From: an uncultured Lachnospiraceae bacterium
Lineage (GTDB): Bacteria; Bacillota; Clostridia; Lachnospirales; Lachnospiraceae
NCBI GenBank assembly: GCA_902803155.1
Contig: CADCOU010000151.1
Coordinates: forward strand, 1 to 15,904
DNA length: 15,904 nucleotides
Direction of reading: 5' to 3'
Made by a program: the position numbers and the translations under genes. Positions 1 to 7,784 of this stretch are shown piece after piece (within the stretch, counting starts at the first letter, position 1; every line of letters begins with the position of its first letter). The notes beneath the pieces were generated by a model. That model was not told where the DNA came from. It did no database searches and saw only the letters and a program-made list of their open reading frames with translations.

Positions 1-1
1 G

Positions 2-793
2 GGCGCCATCATCAAGTCCTACTGGGCACAGGAGCACGGAATCGATCCTGAGGATATCTTCGTAGTATCCGTCATGCCCTGCGTAGCGAAGAAGTTTGAG
101 AAAGAGCGCGAGCAGGAGAAGGTGAACGGGATCCCGGATGTGGATGCTGTCATCACCACCAGAGAGCTTGCCAGAATGATCCGCAGAGCAGGTATCATGT
201 TCCGCCGTCTTCCGGATGAAGACTGGGATCAGGATATCATGGGCGATTACACCGGTGCGGGCGTCATCTTCGGCGTAACCGGCGGTGTTATGGAAGCAGC
301 GCTCCGTACCGTTTACTTCAAGCTTACCGGCAAGGAAAAAGACCAGATCACCTTCGAAGAGGTACGCGGTCATGACGCCGGCATCCGCGAGGCGGCGATC
401 GACATCAACGGAACCGTTGTAAACGTCGCGATCGCTTCCGGCATGCGCAGCGCTAAGGTCCTTCTGGATGAGATCCGCGAGGGCAAGAGCAAATACCAGT
501 TCATCGAGATCATGGGCTGTCCGGGCGGCTGCATCAATGGCGGCGGCCAGCCGTATATCAGAAGCGCATTCCTTCCGAATGAAGCGGACGATATCGAGGA
601 CACCTACAAGGAGAAGAGGGCGCAGGCTCTGTATTCAGAGGACGAGCGTCTGGTACTCCGCCAGTCTCACAACAACCCGCAGATCATCGAGCTGTACGAG
701 AAGTACCTCGGCGAGCCGAATTCCCACAAGGCACACGAGCTGCTGCATACTTCATATGCAGGCAGAGTCGGTTTCAACGAGATCGAGGAATAA
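2..793 (+). CDS. [FeFe]-hydrogenase catalytic subunit, C-terminal part (5' end outside window)
   Basis: This is the last 263 residues of an iron-only hydrogenase, which carries out reversible reduction of protons to H2 at the H-cluster in the cytoplasm, taking electrons from ferredoxin and/or NAD(P)H. The frame is open from base 2, so the gene begins outside the window; the first ATG at 74 lies inside a conserved motif and is not a start. Two of the three H-cluster signatures are visible: MPCVAKKFE (fragment residues 25-33) and EIMGCPGGCINGGGQP (169-184), whose cysteines bind the cluster. FGVTGGVMEAALR (90-102) is also typical of the family. The tail from about residue 205 resembles the small-subunit domain fused in HndD/HydA-type enzymes. 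The N-terminal Fe-S domains and the TSCCPxW motif are out of view, so monomeric and NAD(P)-linked multimeric types cannot be told apart. A strong terminator follows. Confidence 0.95.
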   Translation, partial: GAIIKSYWAQEHGIDPEDIFVVSVMPCVAKKFEKEREQEKVNGIPDVDAVITTRELARMIRRAGIMFRRLPDEDWDQDIMGDYTGAGVIFGVTGGVMEAALRTVYFKLTGKEKDQITFEEVRGHDAGIREAAIDINGTVVNVAIASGMRSAKVLLDEIREGKSKYQFIEIMGCPGGCINGGGQPYIRSAFLPNEADDIEDTYKEKRAQALYSEDERLVLRQSHNNPQIIELYEKYLGEPNSHKAHELLHTSYAGRVGFNEIEE

Positions 794-828
794 CTTCCGC
801 ATCAATGTGAGATCATTTTCGGATGAGG

Positions 829-860
829 ATCCCCTCCGGTATTGCCGGAGGGGATTTTAT
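829..860 (+). terminator. Rho-independent terminator after the hydrogenase gene
   Basis: A perfect 11-bp stem (829-839 with 845-855) has a 5-nt loop and is followed by a short T-rich run. It lies 36 bp after the hydrogenase stop codon and separates that gene from the nucleoside transporter operon. Confidence 0.9.
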
Positions 861-881
861 ATAGTGCCGTCTGCATGTTTA

Positions 882-890
882 TGCTATACT
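882..890 (+). promoter_or_regulatory. Extended -10 promoter for the nucleoside transporter operon
   Basis: TGCTATACT (882-890) is an extended -10 element (TGn plus TATACT) placed between the upstream terminator and the binding-protein gene. No good -35 hexamer is seen at the normal distance, which is tolerable for an extended -10 site. The resulting leader would be about 60 nt. This is inferred from pattern only. Confidence 0.5.
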
Positions 891-959
891 TGTTAACGGA
901 GCCGGTAATCTGGCGGAAGAAAAGAGTTCAGTAACTGGGTAAGGAGAGGAGTGAAGAGA

Positions 960-2060
960 ATGAAGATCAGAAAAGTATTGGGAATTCTTACGGCAGCTGC
1001 ATGCGTTCTGGCGCTTGGAGCAGGTGCGGTCACAGCGGACTCTGCAGAGGGAACGCCGATCTCCGTGTGTATCATCACCTCATCAGGCATCGATGACGGC
1101 AGTTTCAACCAGGACTGCTACAATGGTATCCTGGCATTTATCGACGAGCATCCGGACTGCAAGGTAACGGATATCAAGGAATCCGACTACAATGAGCTGA
1201 TTCCGACCGTAGAGAAGTCTGTCGGAGATTACGATGTTTTCGTTCTTCCCGGATATAACTTTGCCGGCATCGGCGATATCGCACAGAACAATCCGGACAA
1301 GAAGTTCCTGGTGGTCGACTCCACCATCACCGACAGCGAAGGCAATGCCCTGACACTGGATAATGTATATACGATGACCTTCAAAGAGCAGGAAGGCGGT
1401 TTCCTGGCTGGCGTCGCAGCAGCACTTACCACAAAGAGCGGCAAAGTTGCGGTTGTCAATGGCATGCCGTTCCCGTCCAATGTCAACTATGAGCTCGGTT
1501 TCATGAGCGGTGTGAAGCATGCAGTCGACAATTATGGCGCAGAAGCGGAGTGCGTTGAGCTCCCGTCCTTTGCAGGAACGGATCTGTTCGGCAATGACGT
1601 AGGCGGCAATTACACCGGCGATTTCACCGACGAAGCGCAGGGCAAGGTGGTCGGCGAGGCACTGATCGGGGAAGGCTGCGATGTTCTCTTTGTCGCTGCA
1701 GGCGCTTCCGGAAACGGTGTCTTCACGGCTGCAAAGGAAGCGGACGGCGTCTATGTGATCGGATGTGACGTAGACCAGTACGACGACGGCGTAAACGGCA
1801 GCGGCAACATCATCCTGACATCCGCACTGAAGGTCATGCACTCCAACGTAACCCTTCAGCTGGAGAACATCTACAACGGAACATTCGAGGGCCAGGATGC
1901 TCTTCTTGGCGCTGATACCGACTCCACCGGCTATGTATCGGCGGAAGGACGCCAGCAGCTGTCCGAGGATGCGATCGCGAAGCTGGACGAGTGCTTTGAA
2001 CTGCTCAAGTCCGGTGAAGAAGTCCCGGCATCCCAGGAAGATTTCCAGGGTCTGAAATAA
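960..2060 (+). CDS. BMP-family nucleoside-binding protein of an ABC transporter
   Basis: This 366-residue protein is an extracytoplasmic substrate-binding protein of the BMP/PnrA/NupN family, which captures purine nucleosides for import. ASG-like motif SSGIDDGSFNQ (residues 41-51) is the family hallmark near the ligand pocket. I chose ATG 960 because AGGAG at 947-951 sits 8 nt upstream; the in-frame GTG at 951 would overlap that site. The N terminus has a basic KIRK stretch and a hydrophobic core. The only cysteine in the signal region (C15) is preceded by AAA and followed by more hydrophobic residues, so a classical lipobox is not evident and cleavage near VTA-DS (about residue 26) is possible. 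The ATPase and two permeases that complete the transporter follow. The substrate is inferred from family, not from visible binding residues. Confidence 0.93.
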   Translation: MKIRKVLGILTAAACVLALGAGAVTADSAEGTPISVCIITSSGIDDGSFNQDCYNGILAFIDEHPDCKVTDIKESDYNELIPTVEKSVGDYDVFVLPGYNFAGIGDIAQNNPDKKFLVVDSTITDSEGNALTLDNVYTMTFKEQEGGFLAGVAAALTTKSGKVAVVNGMPFPSNVNYELGFMSGVKHAVDNYGAEAECVELPSFAGTDLFGNDVGGNYTGDFTDEAQGKVVGEALIGEGCDVLFVAAGASGNGVFTAAKEADGVYVIGCDVDQYDDGVNGSGNIILTSALKVMHSNVTLQLENIYNGTFEGQDALLGADTDSTGYVSAEGRQQLSEDAIAKLDECFELLKSGEEVPASQEDFQGLK

Positions 2061-2115
2061 TAACAGTTCCGGATCATAAAGAACCGGATCTGCGCTGAGA
2101 TAAAGCGCGCTGCAG

Positions 2116-2147
2116 AGCCTCTCCGGTGCCATGCCGGGGAGGCTTTC
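2116..2147 (+). promoter_or_regulatory. Intercistronic hairpin (attenuator-like) between binding protein and ATPase genes
   Basis: An 11-bp stem with one G-T pair (2116-2126 with 2134-2144) encloses a 7-nt loop. The T run after it is short (TTC), so it is a weak terminator or a 3' end protecting the upstream message. Such hairpins commonly let the abundant binding protein be made in excess over the membrane components; that role is inferred here. Confidence 0.6.
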
Positions 2148-2161
2148 AACTCAGTTGGGGG

Positions 2162-2220
2162 ACTCTCTTCTGAGTACGGCACCGCGGCAGGAATGCGGAT
2201 GACATTTCTGCCCTGAGAGT
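2162..2220 (+). promoter_or_regulatory. Possible structured leader before the ATPase gene
   Basis: Nested pairing is possible: an outer ACTCTC/GAGAGT (2162-2167 with 2215-2220) around an 8-bp inner stem with one G-T pair (2186-2193 with 2205-2212). It ends 14 nt before the ATPase start codon, next to the ribosome binding site. I do not recognise a known riboswitch class. It could be an RNA processing or translation control element, or chance pairing. Confidence 0.3.
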
Positions 2221-2234
2221 AAAGAGGACTCAAG

Positions 2235-3767
2235 ATGAACGATTATATAGTGGAGATGCGTCATATCACAAAGCGCTTCCCCGGGATCATCGCCAACGAT
2301 GACGTGAGCATCGGCATACGGAAAGGAGAAGTGTTCGCGCTTCTTGGAGAGAACGGCGCGGGCAAGTCTACGCTGATGAGTATGCTGTTTGGCATGTATA
2401 CACCGGATCTGGGAGAGATCCGGATAAAGGGAAAAACAGTCAGGTTCCGATCCTCCAACGATGCGGCTGCCCTGAATATCGGGATGGTCCATCAGCATTT
2501 CAAACTGGTGGACAACTATACCATTGCCGAGAATATCGTACTGGGTGTGGAACCCATGACGCGGAAGCTGGGCTTCCTGCCGTCTGTCGATATGAAGCGG
2601 GCTAACCGTGAGATCGCGGAGTTGTCCAAAGAGTACGGACTGGAGGTCAATCCTACAGATCTGATCGAGAACGTGCCGGTATATATCCGGCAGAGGGTCG
2701 AGATCCTGAAGATGCTGTACCGGAAAGCGGAGATCATGATCTTCGACGAACCGACGGCAGTCCTTACACCCTCTGAGATAGAATACCTGCTGAAGATCAT
2801 AGACAATCTGCGCAGTGCCGGAAAGACCATCATCCTGATCACACACAAGATCGAGGAGATCAAACAGATCGCGGACCGCTGCGCGATCCTCTGCCGCGGC
2901 CGGCTGATCGATATCATGGATGTAAAAACCGCTTCCGTACAGGAGATGGCCAACATGATGGTGGGCAGGGAGGTGGACTTCAACCTGCATAAAAACCCGC
3001 CTTCATTCGGGGAAACAGTTCTGGAAGTACGGAATCTGACGGTTCGGAATGAGCATCATTTCCCGGTTGTCAAAGGTGTTTCATTCTCCATCCGCGCGGG
3101 AGAGATCTTTGCGATTGCCGGGGTTTCCGGCAACGGCCAGACCGAGATCGCTGACGCCGTTGCGGGGCTTGTCGATACAGCGGAAGGAAACATCCTGCTG
3201 AATGGGAAGGATATCTCAGACGTGTCGATCAGAGACCGTGCGGGAGAGGGGATCTCCTATATCCCGGAGGACCGGCAGAAGACAGGCGTTGTGATGGATT
3301 TCTCACTGGCGGATAATCTGGCGCTCCGGCGGTATCCGAAGGAACCCTATTCTCACCACGGGATCCTGGATTTCGGGAAGATCCGTGAGAACGCCGACAG
3401 CATGATTACCCGGTACGACATCCGTTCCGGACGGGGCGGGGAAACCATCGTCCGCTCCATGAGCGGCGGTAACCAGCAGAAGGCGATTATCGGACGTGAG
3501 ATAGAGGAGCATTCATCCCTGATCATCTTTGTGCAGCCGACCAGAGGACTGGATATCGGAGCTATCGAAAATGTCCATAAACAGATCCTGGCAGAGAGGG
3601 ACAGGGGGGCTGCGATCCTGCTCATTTCCCTGGAACTGAGCGAAGTCATGGAACTGGCTGACACCATCGGCGTGATTTTCGGCGGAGAGATGCTTAAGAT
3701 CGCTCCTGCCGAGAGTCTGACGCGCAACGATGTAGGACGCTATATGATGGGGGTGAAGGACGCATGA
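2235..3767 (+). CDS. Nucleoside ABC transporter ATP-binding protein (double NBD, NupO/YufO type)
   Basis: This 510-residue cytoplasmic ATPase has two nucleotide-binding domains in one chain, the usual form in BMP- and ribose-type importers. NBD1 carries Walker A GENGAGKST (38-46), Q-loop MVHQHF (84-89), Walker B IMIFDEPTA (167-175) and H-loop LITHK (201-205). Its signature region reads NVPVYIRQRVE (146-156), far from LSGGQ and lacking the signature glycine. NBD2 is the reverse: Walker A is degenerate, GVSGNGQTE (296-304), and the catalytic glutamate position reads Q in VQPTRGLD (433-440), but the signature MSGGNQQK (409-416) is good. Since Walker A/B of one domain pairs with the signature of the other, one composite site (NBD1 Walker plus NBD2 signature) should be active and one degenerate. 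AGAGG lies upstream at about 2222. It overlaps the next gene by 4 bp. Confidence 0.95.
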   Translation: MNDYIVEMRHITKRFPGIIANDDVSIGIRKGEVFALLGENGAGKSTLMSMLFGMYTPDLGEIRIKGKTVRFRSSNDAAALNIGMVHQHFKLVDNYTIAENIVLGVEPMTRKLGFLPSVDMKRANREIAELSKEYGLEVNPTDLIENVPVYIRQRVEILKMLYRKAEIMIFDEPTAVLTPSEIEYLLKIIDNLRSAGKTIILITHKIEEIKQIADRCAILCRGRLIDIMDVKTASVQEMANMMVGREVDFNLHKNPPSFGETVLEVRNLTVRNEHHFPVVKGVSFSIRAGEIFAIAGVSGNGQTEIADAVAGLVDTAEGNILLNGKDISDVSIRDRAGEGISYIPEDRQKTGVVMDFSLADNLALRRYPKEPYSHHGILDFGKIRENADSMITRYDIRSGRGGETIVRSMSGGNQQKAIIGREIEEHSSLIIFVQPTRGLDIGAIENVHKQILAERDRGAAILLISLELSEVMELADTIGVIFGGEMLKIAPAESLTRNDVGRYMMGVKDA

Positions 3768-4951
3768 ACGAGAAGAAAAACAGGGGCCTGGCCGGACTTC
3801 TGAGCAGTGACCGGTGGTCGGACTTTACCGTTTCTGTCCTGGCTATCCTGCTGATGCTTATCACCTCCAGTATCATATTGCTTTTGATGGGCAGGAATCC
3901 TCTGGTGGCGTTTCGCAGTTTCCTGCAGGGATGCGGTATTCTTCCAAAGGCAAACTATGGAGGCGGCAGCGGTATGCTGTCGGACTTCTTTGACTATCTG
4001 AATATCCTCTCTCCCATGCTGCTGGCGGCACTTTCTTTCATAGTTGCCTTCAAGACCGGCCTGTTTAATATCGGTATATCCGGACAGATGCTGCTCTCCG
4101 GATTCCTTGCGACAATTATGGTCGGTTATATCAAGGAACTCTCTCCGTGGCTTGCCAAGCCTCTGGTTCTGCTGATCGGTGCAGCGGCCGGAGGACTGTG
4201 CGGTGCGCTGATCGGTTTCCTGAAATACCGGTTCAATATCCACGAGGTCGTCTCCACGATCATGGTGAACTATATTATCAGCTTCACCACGGGATTCTTT
4301 ATCAATACCCGTTACGTGGATATGCTGACCCGCTCCAGCCGGATCTGTACTCCCGCGGCGAGGCTGACCTGGACCAAGGTACCCATCGGCGGCGTCAGCT
4401 GCAACATACCGCTGGGAATCGTGATCGCGATCGTCTGCGCACTGCTCGTGAAGTTTATCTTCGACCGCACGGTCTTCGGATTTGAGCTGAAAGCAGTCGG
4501 GACTAGCCGCAGCTGCGCCAGATACGTCGGTGTGAATGTCAGAAAGAGTATCATCCTGTCCATGGCATTTTCCGGTGTATTCGCGGGACTTGCCGGCGTC
4601 ACCTACTATCTGGGCTACACGAATACCATGGTTCCGAAAACGCTCCCCGGGATGGGATATGATTCCATCGCCGTTGCGCTGCTGGGAAACTCTTCCCCGA
4701 TCGGCGCGATCTTTGCCTCTGCTATCGTGACGATCTTCCAGAGCGGAGCAAACTATATGAGCAGTTCGGTCGGCGTTGCCAAGGAGATCGCTTCCCTGAT
4801 CACGGGGGTCCTGCTCCTGTTCGCGGCCTGCGGTGAGTTCATGAAGGAACTCGGACGCAGGAAGATCCAGAAGGAGGAAGATAAGAGGATACAGGCCATA
4901 CAGGCAGCTCACCTGAAGGAGGTTTCAGAGAAAGGAGGCGCGGACAGATGA
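3764..4951 (+). CDS. Nucleoside ABC transporter permease (NupP/YufP type)
   Basis: This 395-residue polytopic membrane protein belongs to the branched-chain amino acid/ribose/nucleoside permease superfamily. After a short basic N terminus there is a first hydrophobic segment (about residues 22-46), then the region LSPMLLAALSFIVAFKTGLFNIGISGQMLL, whose FNIGxSGQ pattern is typical of BMP-system permeases. Further hydrophobic segments follow, including a loop with the conserved GTSRSCARYVGV stretch facing the ATPase. The C terminus is a long charged tail (about residues 362-395). ATG 3764 overlaps the ATPase stop as ATGA, and the stop overlaps the start of the second permease the same way, so the three genes are translationally coupled. 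The two permeases probably form a heterodimer. Confidence 0.94.
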   Translation: MNEKKNRGLAGLLSSDRWSDFTVSVLAILLMLITSSIILLLMGRNPLVAFRSFLQGCGILPKANYGGGSGMLSDFFDYLNILSPMLLAALSFIVAFKTGLFNIGISGQMLLSGFLATIMVGYIKELSPWLAKPLVLLIGAAAGGLCGALIGFLKYRFNIHEVVSTIMVNYIISFTTGFFINTRYVDMLTRSSRICTPAARLTWTKVPIGGVSCNIPLGIVIAIVCALLVKFIFDRTVFGFELKAVGTSRSCARYVGVNVRKSIILSMAFSGVFAGLAGVTYYLGYTNTMVPKTLPGMGYDSIAVALLGNSSPIGAIFASAIVTIFQSGANYMSSSVGVAKEIASLITGVLLLFAACGEFMKELGRRKIQKEEDKRIQAIQAAHLKEVSEKGGADR

Positions 4952-5907
4952 CCAAATTATTTACGGACGGATTATCATTTGCCCTTCCGCTTCTGATTAT
5001 GGCAGTCGGCGCAATCTATTCGGAAAAGAGCGGCGTGACGAATCTGGCGATCGAAGGATTTCAGGGATTCGGCGCGTTTATCGGCGCGCTTGCCGCGGTT
5101 CTTATCATGAGACATGTTTCGGACAGTTCCCAGGTACCGATCTATGTTGCCATGCTGTTTGCGGCGCTTGGCGGAGGCGTTTACGCATGTCTTCACGCAC
5201 TGCTGTCAGTGAACTTCAAGGCGAACCAGGTGATCAGCGGCGTAGTGGTCAATATCCTTGCTGTCGCGATGACGACATTCTTTACCAGCGCGGCAAACAC
5301 GGCGCTCACCGGTACCGCGTCCAACAAGTTCATACTCGGGGTTTCCAACCGGTATACGATCCCTGTGATCTCAGGGGTCCCATGGATCGGAGGCCTTTTC
5401 CAGAAAATGTATCCGTTTGAGTGGATCATTATCGTTCTGGTGATCTTCTTCTGGTATCTGATGTACCGGACCCGCTTCGGCATGCGTCTCCGCGCCTGCG
5501 GTGAGAATCCCCAGGCACTGGATGCGGCGGGCGGGAACGTGGTGAGGACCAGATGGATCGCGGTGATCATCTCCGGCGCGCTCTCCGGAATCGGGGGAAT
5601 CTGCTTTGCCTATTCCATCATGGCGAACTATTCTCCGAGCATCTACATGGGATACGGGTATCTCGCCATAGCGGCCATGATCTTCGGCAACTGGAGCATT
5701 CCGTCGACTGTACTGGTATGTCTGGTATTCGGTATGGCGAAGGCCGGAGGCCAGCAGCTCTGCATAGCCATGAAACTGTCCAGCAATTACACGGATATCT
5801 TTAATATGCTGCCCTATGTACTGACCATGCTGCTGCTGATCTTCTTCTCGAAGCGGAATCATCCGCCGCAGGCCAGCGGACAGGTCTGGGATAAGAGCAG
5901 GAGGTAA
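4948..5907 (+). CDS. Nucleoside ABC transporter permease (NupQ/YufQ type)
   Basis: This 319-residue membrane protein is the second, smaller permease of the importer. The N terminus runs straight into the membrane (LSFALPLLIMAVGAIYSEKSGVTNLAIEG), with the EKSGVxNLAIEG motif typical of this family. The cytoplasmic loop RTRFGMRLRACGENPQALDAAG (about residues 174-195) matches the conserved ATPase-contacting region. About eight hydrophobic segments follow in the usual order. ATG 4948 overlaps the preceding stop by 4 bp (ATGA) and has AAAGGAGG just upstream (from about 4932). It is the last gene of the operon. No convincing terminator is seen in the 82 bp before the phosphofructokinase gene, so some read-through is possible. 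Confidence 0.94.
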   Translation: MTKLFTDGLSFALPLLIMAVGAIYSEKSGVTNLAIEGFQGFGAFIGALAAVLIMRHVSDSSQVPIYVAMLFAALGGGVYACLHALLSVNFKANQVISGVVVNILAVAMTTFFTSAANTALTGTASNKFILGVSNRYTIPVISGVPWIGGLFQKMYPFEWIIIVLVIFFWYLMYRTRFGMRLRACGENPQALDAAGGNVVRTRWIAVIISGALSGIGGICFAYSIMANYSPSIYMGYGYLAIAAMIFGNWSIPSTVLVCLVFGMAKAGGQQLCIAMKLSSNYTDIFNMLPYVLTMLLLIFFSKRNHPPQASGQVWDKSRR

Positions 5908-5916
5908 CAGATGCGG

Positions 5917-5945
5917 TTGCCTTTTTACAGAAAATGAGATACTTT
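5917..5945 (+). promoter_or_regulatory. Candidate promoter for the PPi-phosphofructokinase gene
   Basis: TTGCCT (5917-5922) and TACTTT (5940-5945) are separated by 17 bp. The hexamers are imperfect but the spacing is ideal, and the site lies in the 82-bp gap after the transporter operon. Confidence 0.45.
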
Positions 5946-5989
5946 ATTTATTGAGAATGACTCACCCAGCATGAAAGGAGCAATTGATT

Positions 5990-7651
5990 ATGAATGTATC
6001 ACCTCTCCAGAAAGCAAGATATGAGTACAGCCCGAAGCTTCCGGGAATGCTCAGGAACGGTATCGCTGACATCTGTGTAAAAGAGGGCGAGGCAACGCAG
6101 AGCGTAGCGGATCAGGACAAGATCAGCGCACTCTTCCCGAATACTTACGGCAAGAAAGAGATCACTTTCCAGAAGGGTCAGAATACCTCTGCCGCAAAGA
6201 AACAGGTTGTCGGCGTGATCCTGTCAGGCGGACAGGCTCCCGGCGGACACAATGTTGTCTGCGGTCTGTACGATGCCCTGAAGGCGACCGACAAGGATAA
6301 TGTGCTGTACGGTTTCAAGGGCGGTCCGAGCGGACTTCTCGAGGATGATTTCATCGTCATGGAAGACGATTACATCGACCAGTACAGAAACACCGGCGGT
6401 TTTGACATTATCGGTTCAGGCAGGACCAAGCTGGAAACAGAAGAGCAGTTCGCCATTGCTGCAGAAGTCTGTAAGAAGCACGGCATCACTGCTATCGTTA
6501 TCATCGGCGGTGACGACTCCAACACAAATGCGGCAGTGCTTGCTGAGTATATGGCAGCACACAATACAGGCGTCCAGGTGATCGGCTGCCCGAAGACGAT
6601 CGACGGCGACCTGAAGAATGAAGACATCGAGGCTTCTTTCGGTTTCGATACCGCTACCAAGACCTACAGTGAGCTGATCGGTAATATCGAGAGAGACTGC
6701 AATTCTTCCAAGAAGTACTGGCATTTTATCAAGGTCATGGGCCGCAGCGCTTCTCATGTAGCGCTTGAGTGCGCACTCGAGACCCAGGCTAATGTCTGCC
6801 TGATTTCTGAGGAGGTAGCCGAGAAGAAGATGTCTCTGTCCCAGATCGCAGATCAGATTGCCGACTCCGTGGAAGTCAGGGCTGCAAAGGGCTGGAACTT
6901 CGGCGTTGTTATCATTCCGGAAGGCGTCGTGGAATTCGTTCCGGAGTTCTCTGTACTGATCGGTGAGATCAATGAGCTTCTGGCCGGAGAAAAGGCTGCG
7001 GCGTTCAATGCGCTTGAGAACTGGGATGCCAAGTATGCGTTCATCGAAAAAGGACTGACGAAGGAGTCCATGGAAGTCTTCGCAATCCTTCCGCAGGCGA
7101 TTCAGCAGCAGCTGTTCCTCGACAGGGATCCGCACGGAAACGTACAGGTCTCCCTCATCGAGTCCGAGAAACTGTTCTCCGCCATGGTCGGAGCGAAGCT
7201 TGCCGAGAGGAAAGCGGCCGGCACCTATAACGGAAAGTACAATGCCATGCACCATTTCTTCGGATATGAAGGAAGATGCGCGTGCCCGTCCAACTTCGAC
7301 GCGGACTACTGCTACTCCCTGGGCTACAATGCTTTCATGCTGATCCAGTACGGCTACACCGGATACCTCTCCAAGGTTTCCAACCTGTCCGCACCGGCTG
7401 AAGAGTGGGTTGCGGGCGGTATGCCGATCACCAAGATGATGAACATGGCGAGAAGGCACGGCGAGGATAAGCCGGTCATCCGCAAGGCTCTGGTAGAGCT
7501 CGACGGCGCTCCGTTCAAGTACTTCGAAGCACACAGGAAAGAATGGGCGGAGAATACCTGCTTCACCTTCCCGGGAGCGATCCAGTACTTCGGACCGTCA
7601 TCCGTATGTGATCTCACGACCAGGACGCTGGCTCTTGAGAAGGGCGAGTGA
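5990..7651 (+). CDS. pfp: Pyrophosphate-dependent phosphofructokinase (long form)
   Basis: This 553-residue cytoplasmic enzyme catalyses the reversible reaction fructose 6-phosphate + PPi = fructose 1,6-bisphosphate + Pi in glycolysis. Visible motifs: GGQAPGGHN (80-88) in the phosphate-donor site, GGDDS (173-177), PKTIDGDLKN (201-210) containing the catalytic aspartate, and MGRSASH (250-256) for sugar phosphate binding. The second Asp in GGDDS (Gly in ATP enzymes) and the Lys in PKTIDGD are the known markers of PPi rather than ATP use. Its length matches the long bacterial and plant-beta-like PFP group rather than the 320-residue ATP enzymes. I chose ATG 5990 because AAAGGAG (5974-5980) is 9 nt upstream; the TTG at 5984 is too close. 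It has its own likely promoter and a strong terminator. Confidence 0.96.
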   Translation: MNVSPLQKARYEYSPKLPGMLRNGIADICVKEGEATQSVADQDKISALFPNTYGKKEITFQKGQNTSAAKKQVVGVILSGGQAPGGHNVVCGLYDALKATDKDNVLYGFKGGPSGLLEDDFIVMEDDYIDQYRNTGGFDIIGSGRTKLETEEQFAIAAEVCKKHGITAIVIIGGDDSNTNAAVLAEYMAAHNTGVQVIGCPKTIDGDLKNEDIEASFGFDTATKTYSELIGNIERDCNSSKKYWHFIKVMGRSASHVALECALETQANVCLISEEVAEKKMSLSQIADQIADSVEVRAAKGWNFGVVIIPEGVVEFVPEFSVLIGEINELLAGEKAAAFNALENWDAKYAFIEKGLTKESMEVFAILPQAIQQQLFLDRDPHGNVQVSLIESEKLFSAMVGAKLAERKAAGTYNGKYNAMHHFFGYEGRCACPSNFDADYCYSLGYNAFMLIQYGYTGYLSKVSNLSAPAEEWVAGGMPITKMMNMARRHGEDKPVIRKALVELDGAPFKYFEAHRKEWAENTCFTFPGAIQYFGPSSVCDLTTRTLALEKGE

Positions 7652-7691
7652 TCGGTGAGATTCCGGACTTAACGGTATAACAGTAAAGAAG

Positions 7692-7722
7692 CAGCCGGCT
7701 CGATAACCGAGCCGGCTGTTAT
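7692..7722. terminator. Bidirectional Rho-independent terminator between pfp and murT
   Basis: A perfect 11-bp stem (7692-7702 with 7708-7718) with loop ATAAC is followed by TTATATAT on the plus strand and by a T-rich run (CTTCTTT) on the minus strand. It serves the two convergent genes. A second 6-bp hairpin (7755-7760 with 7771-7776) lies between it and the murT stop. Confidence 0.88.
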
Positions 7723-7784
7723 ATATGTCATTTTAAACCTTCCAGCAGAAATCAGGCTTCCGGATATCGTGAAGCCCCTTCGGT

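Noticed and set aside
951..959. GTG start for the nucleoside-binding protein, three codons before ATG 960
   Set aside because: The GTG overlaps the best ribosome binding site; ATG 960 has proper spacing.
1083..2132. 349-codon open frame on the minus strand opposite the nucleoside-binding protein gene
   Set aside because: It is antisense to a clear BMP-family gene, its translation resembles no family, and G+C-rich codon bias explains the long open frame. The same holds for long minus-strand frames at 3740-4912 and 6416-7534, and for plus-strand frames opposite murT (8352-9131) and the exporter (12067-12921).
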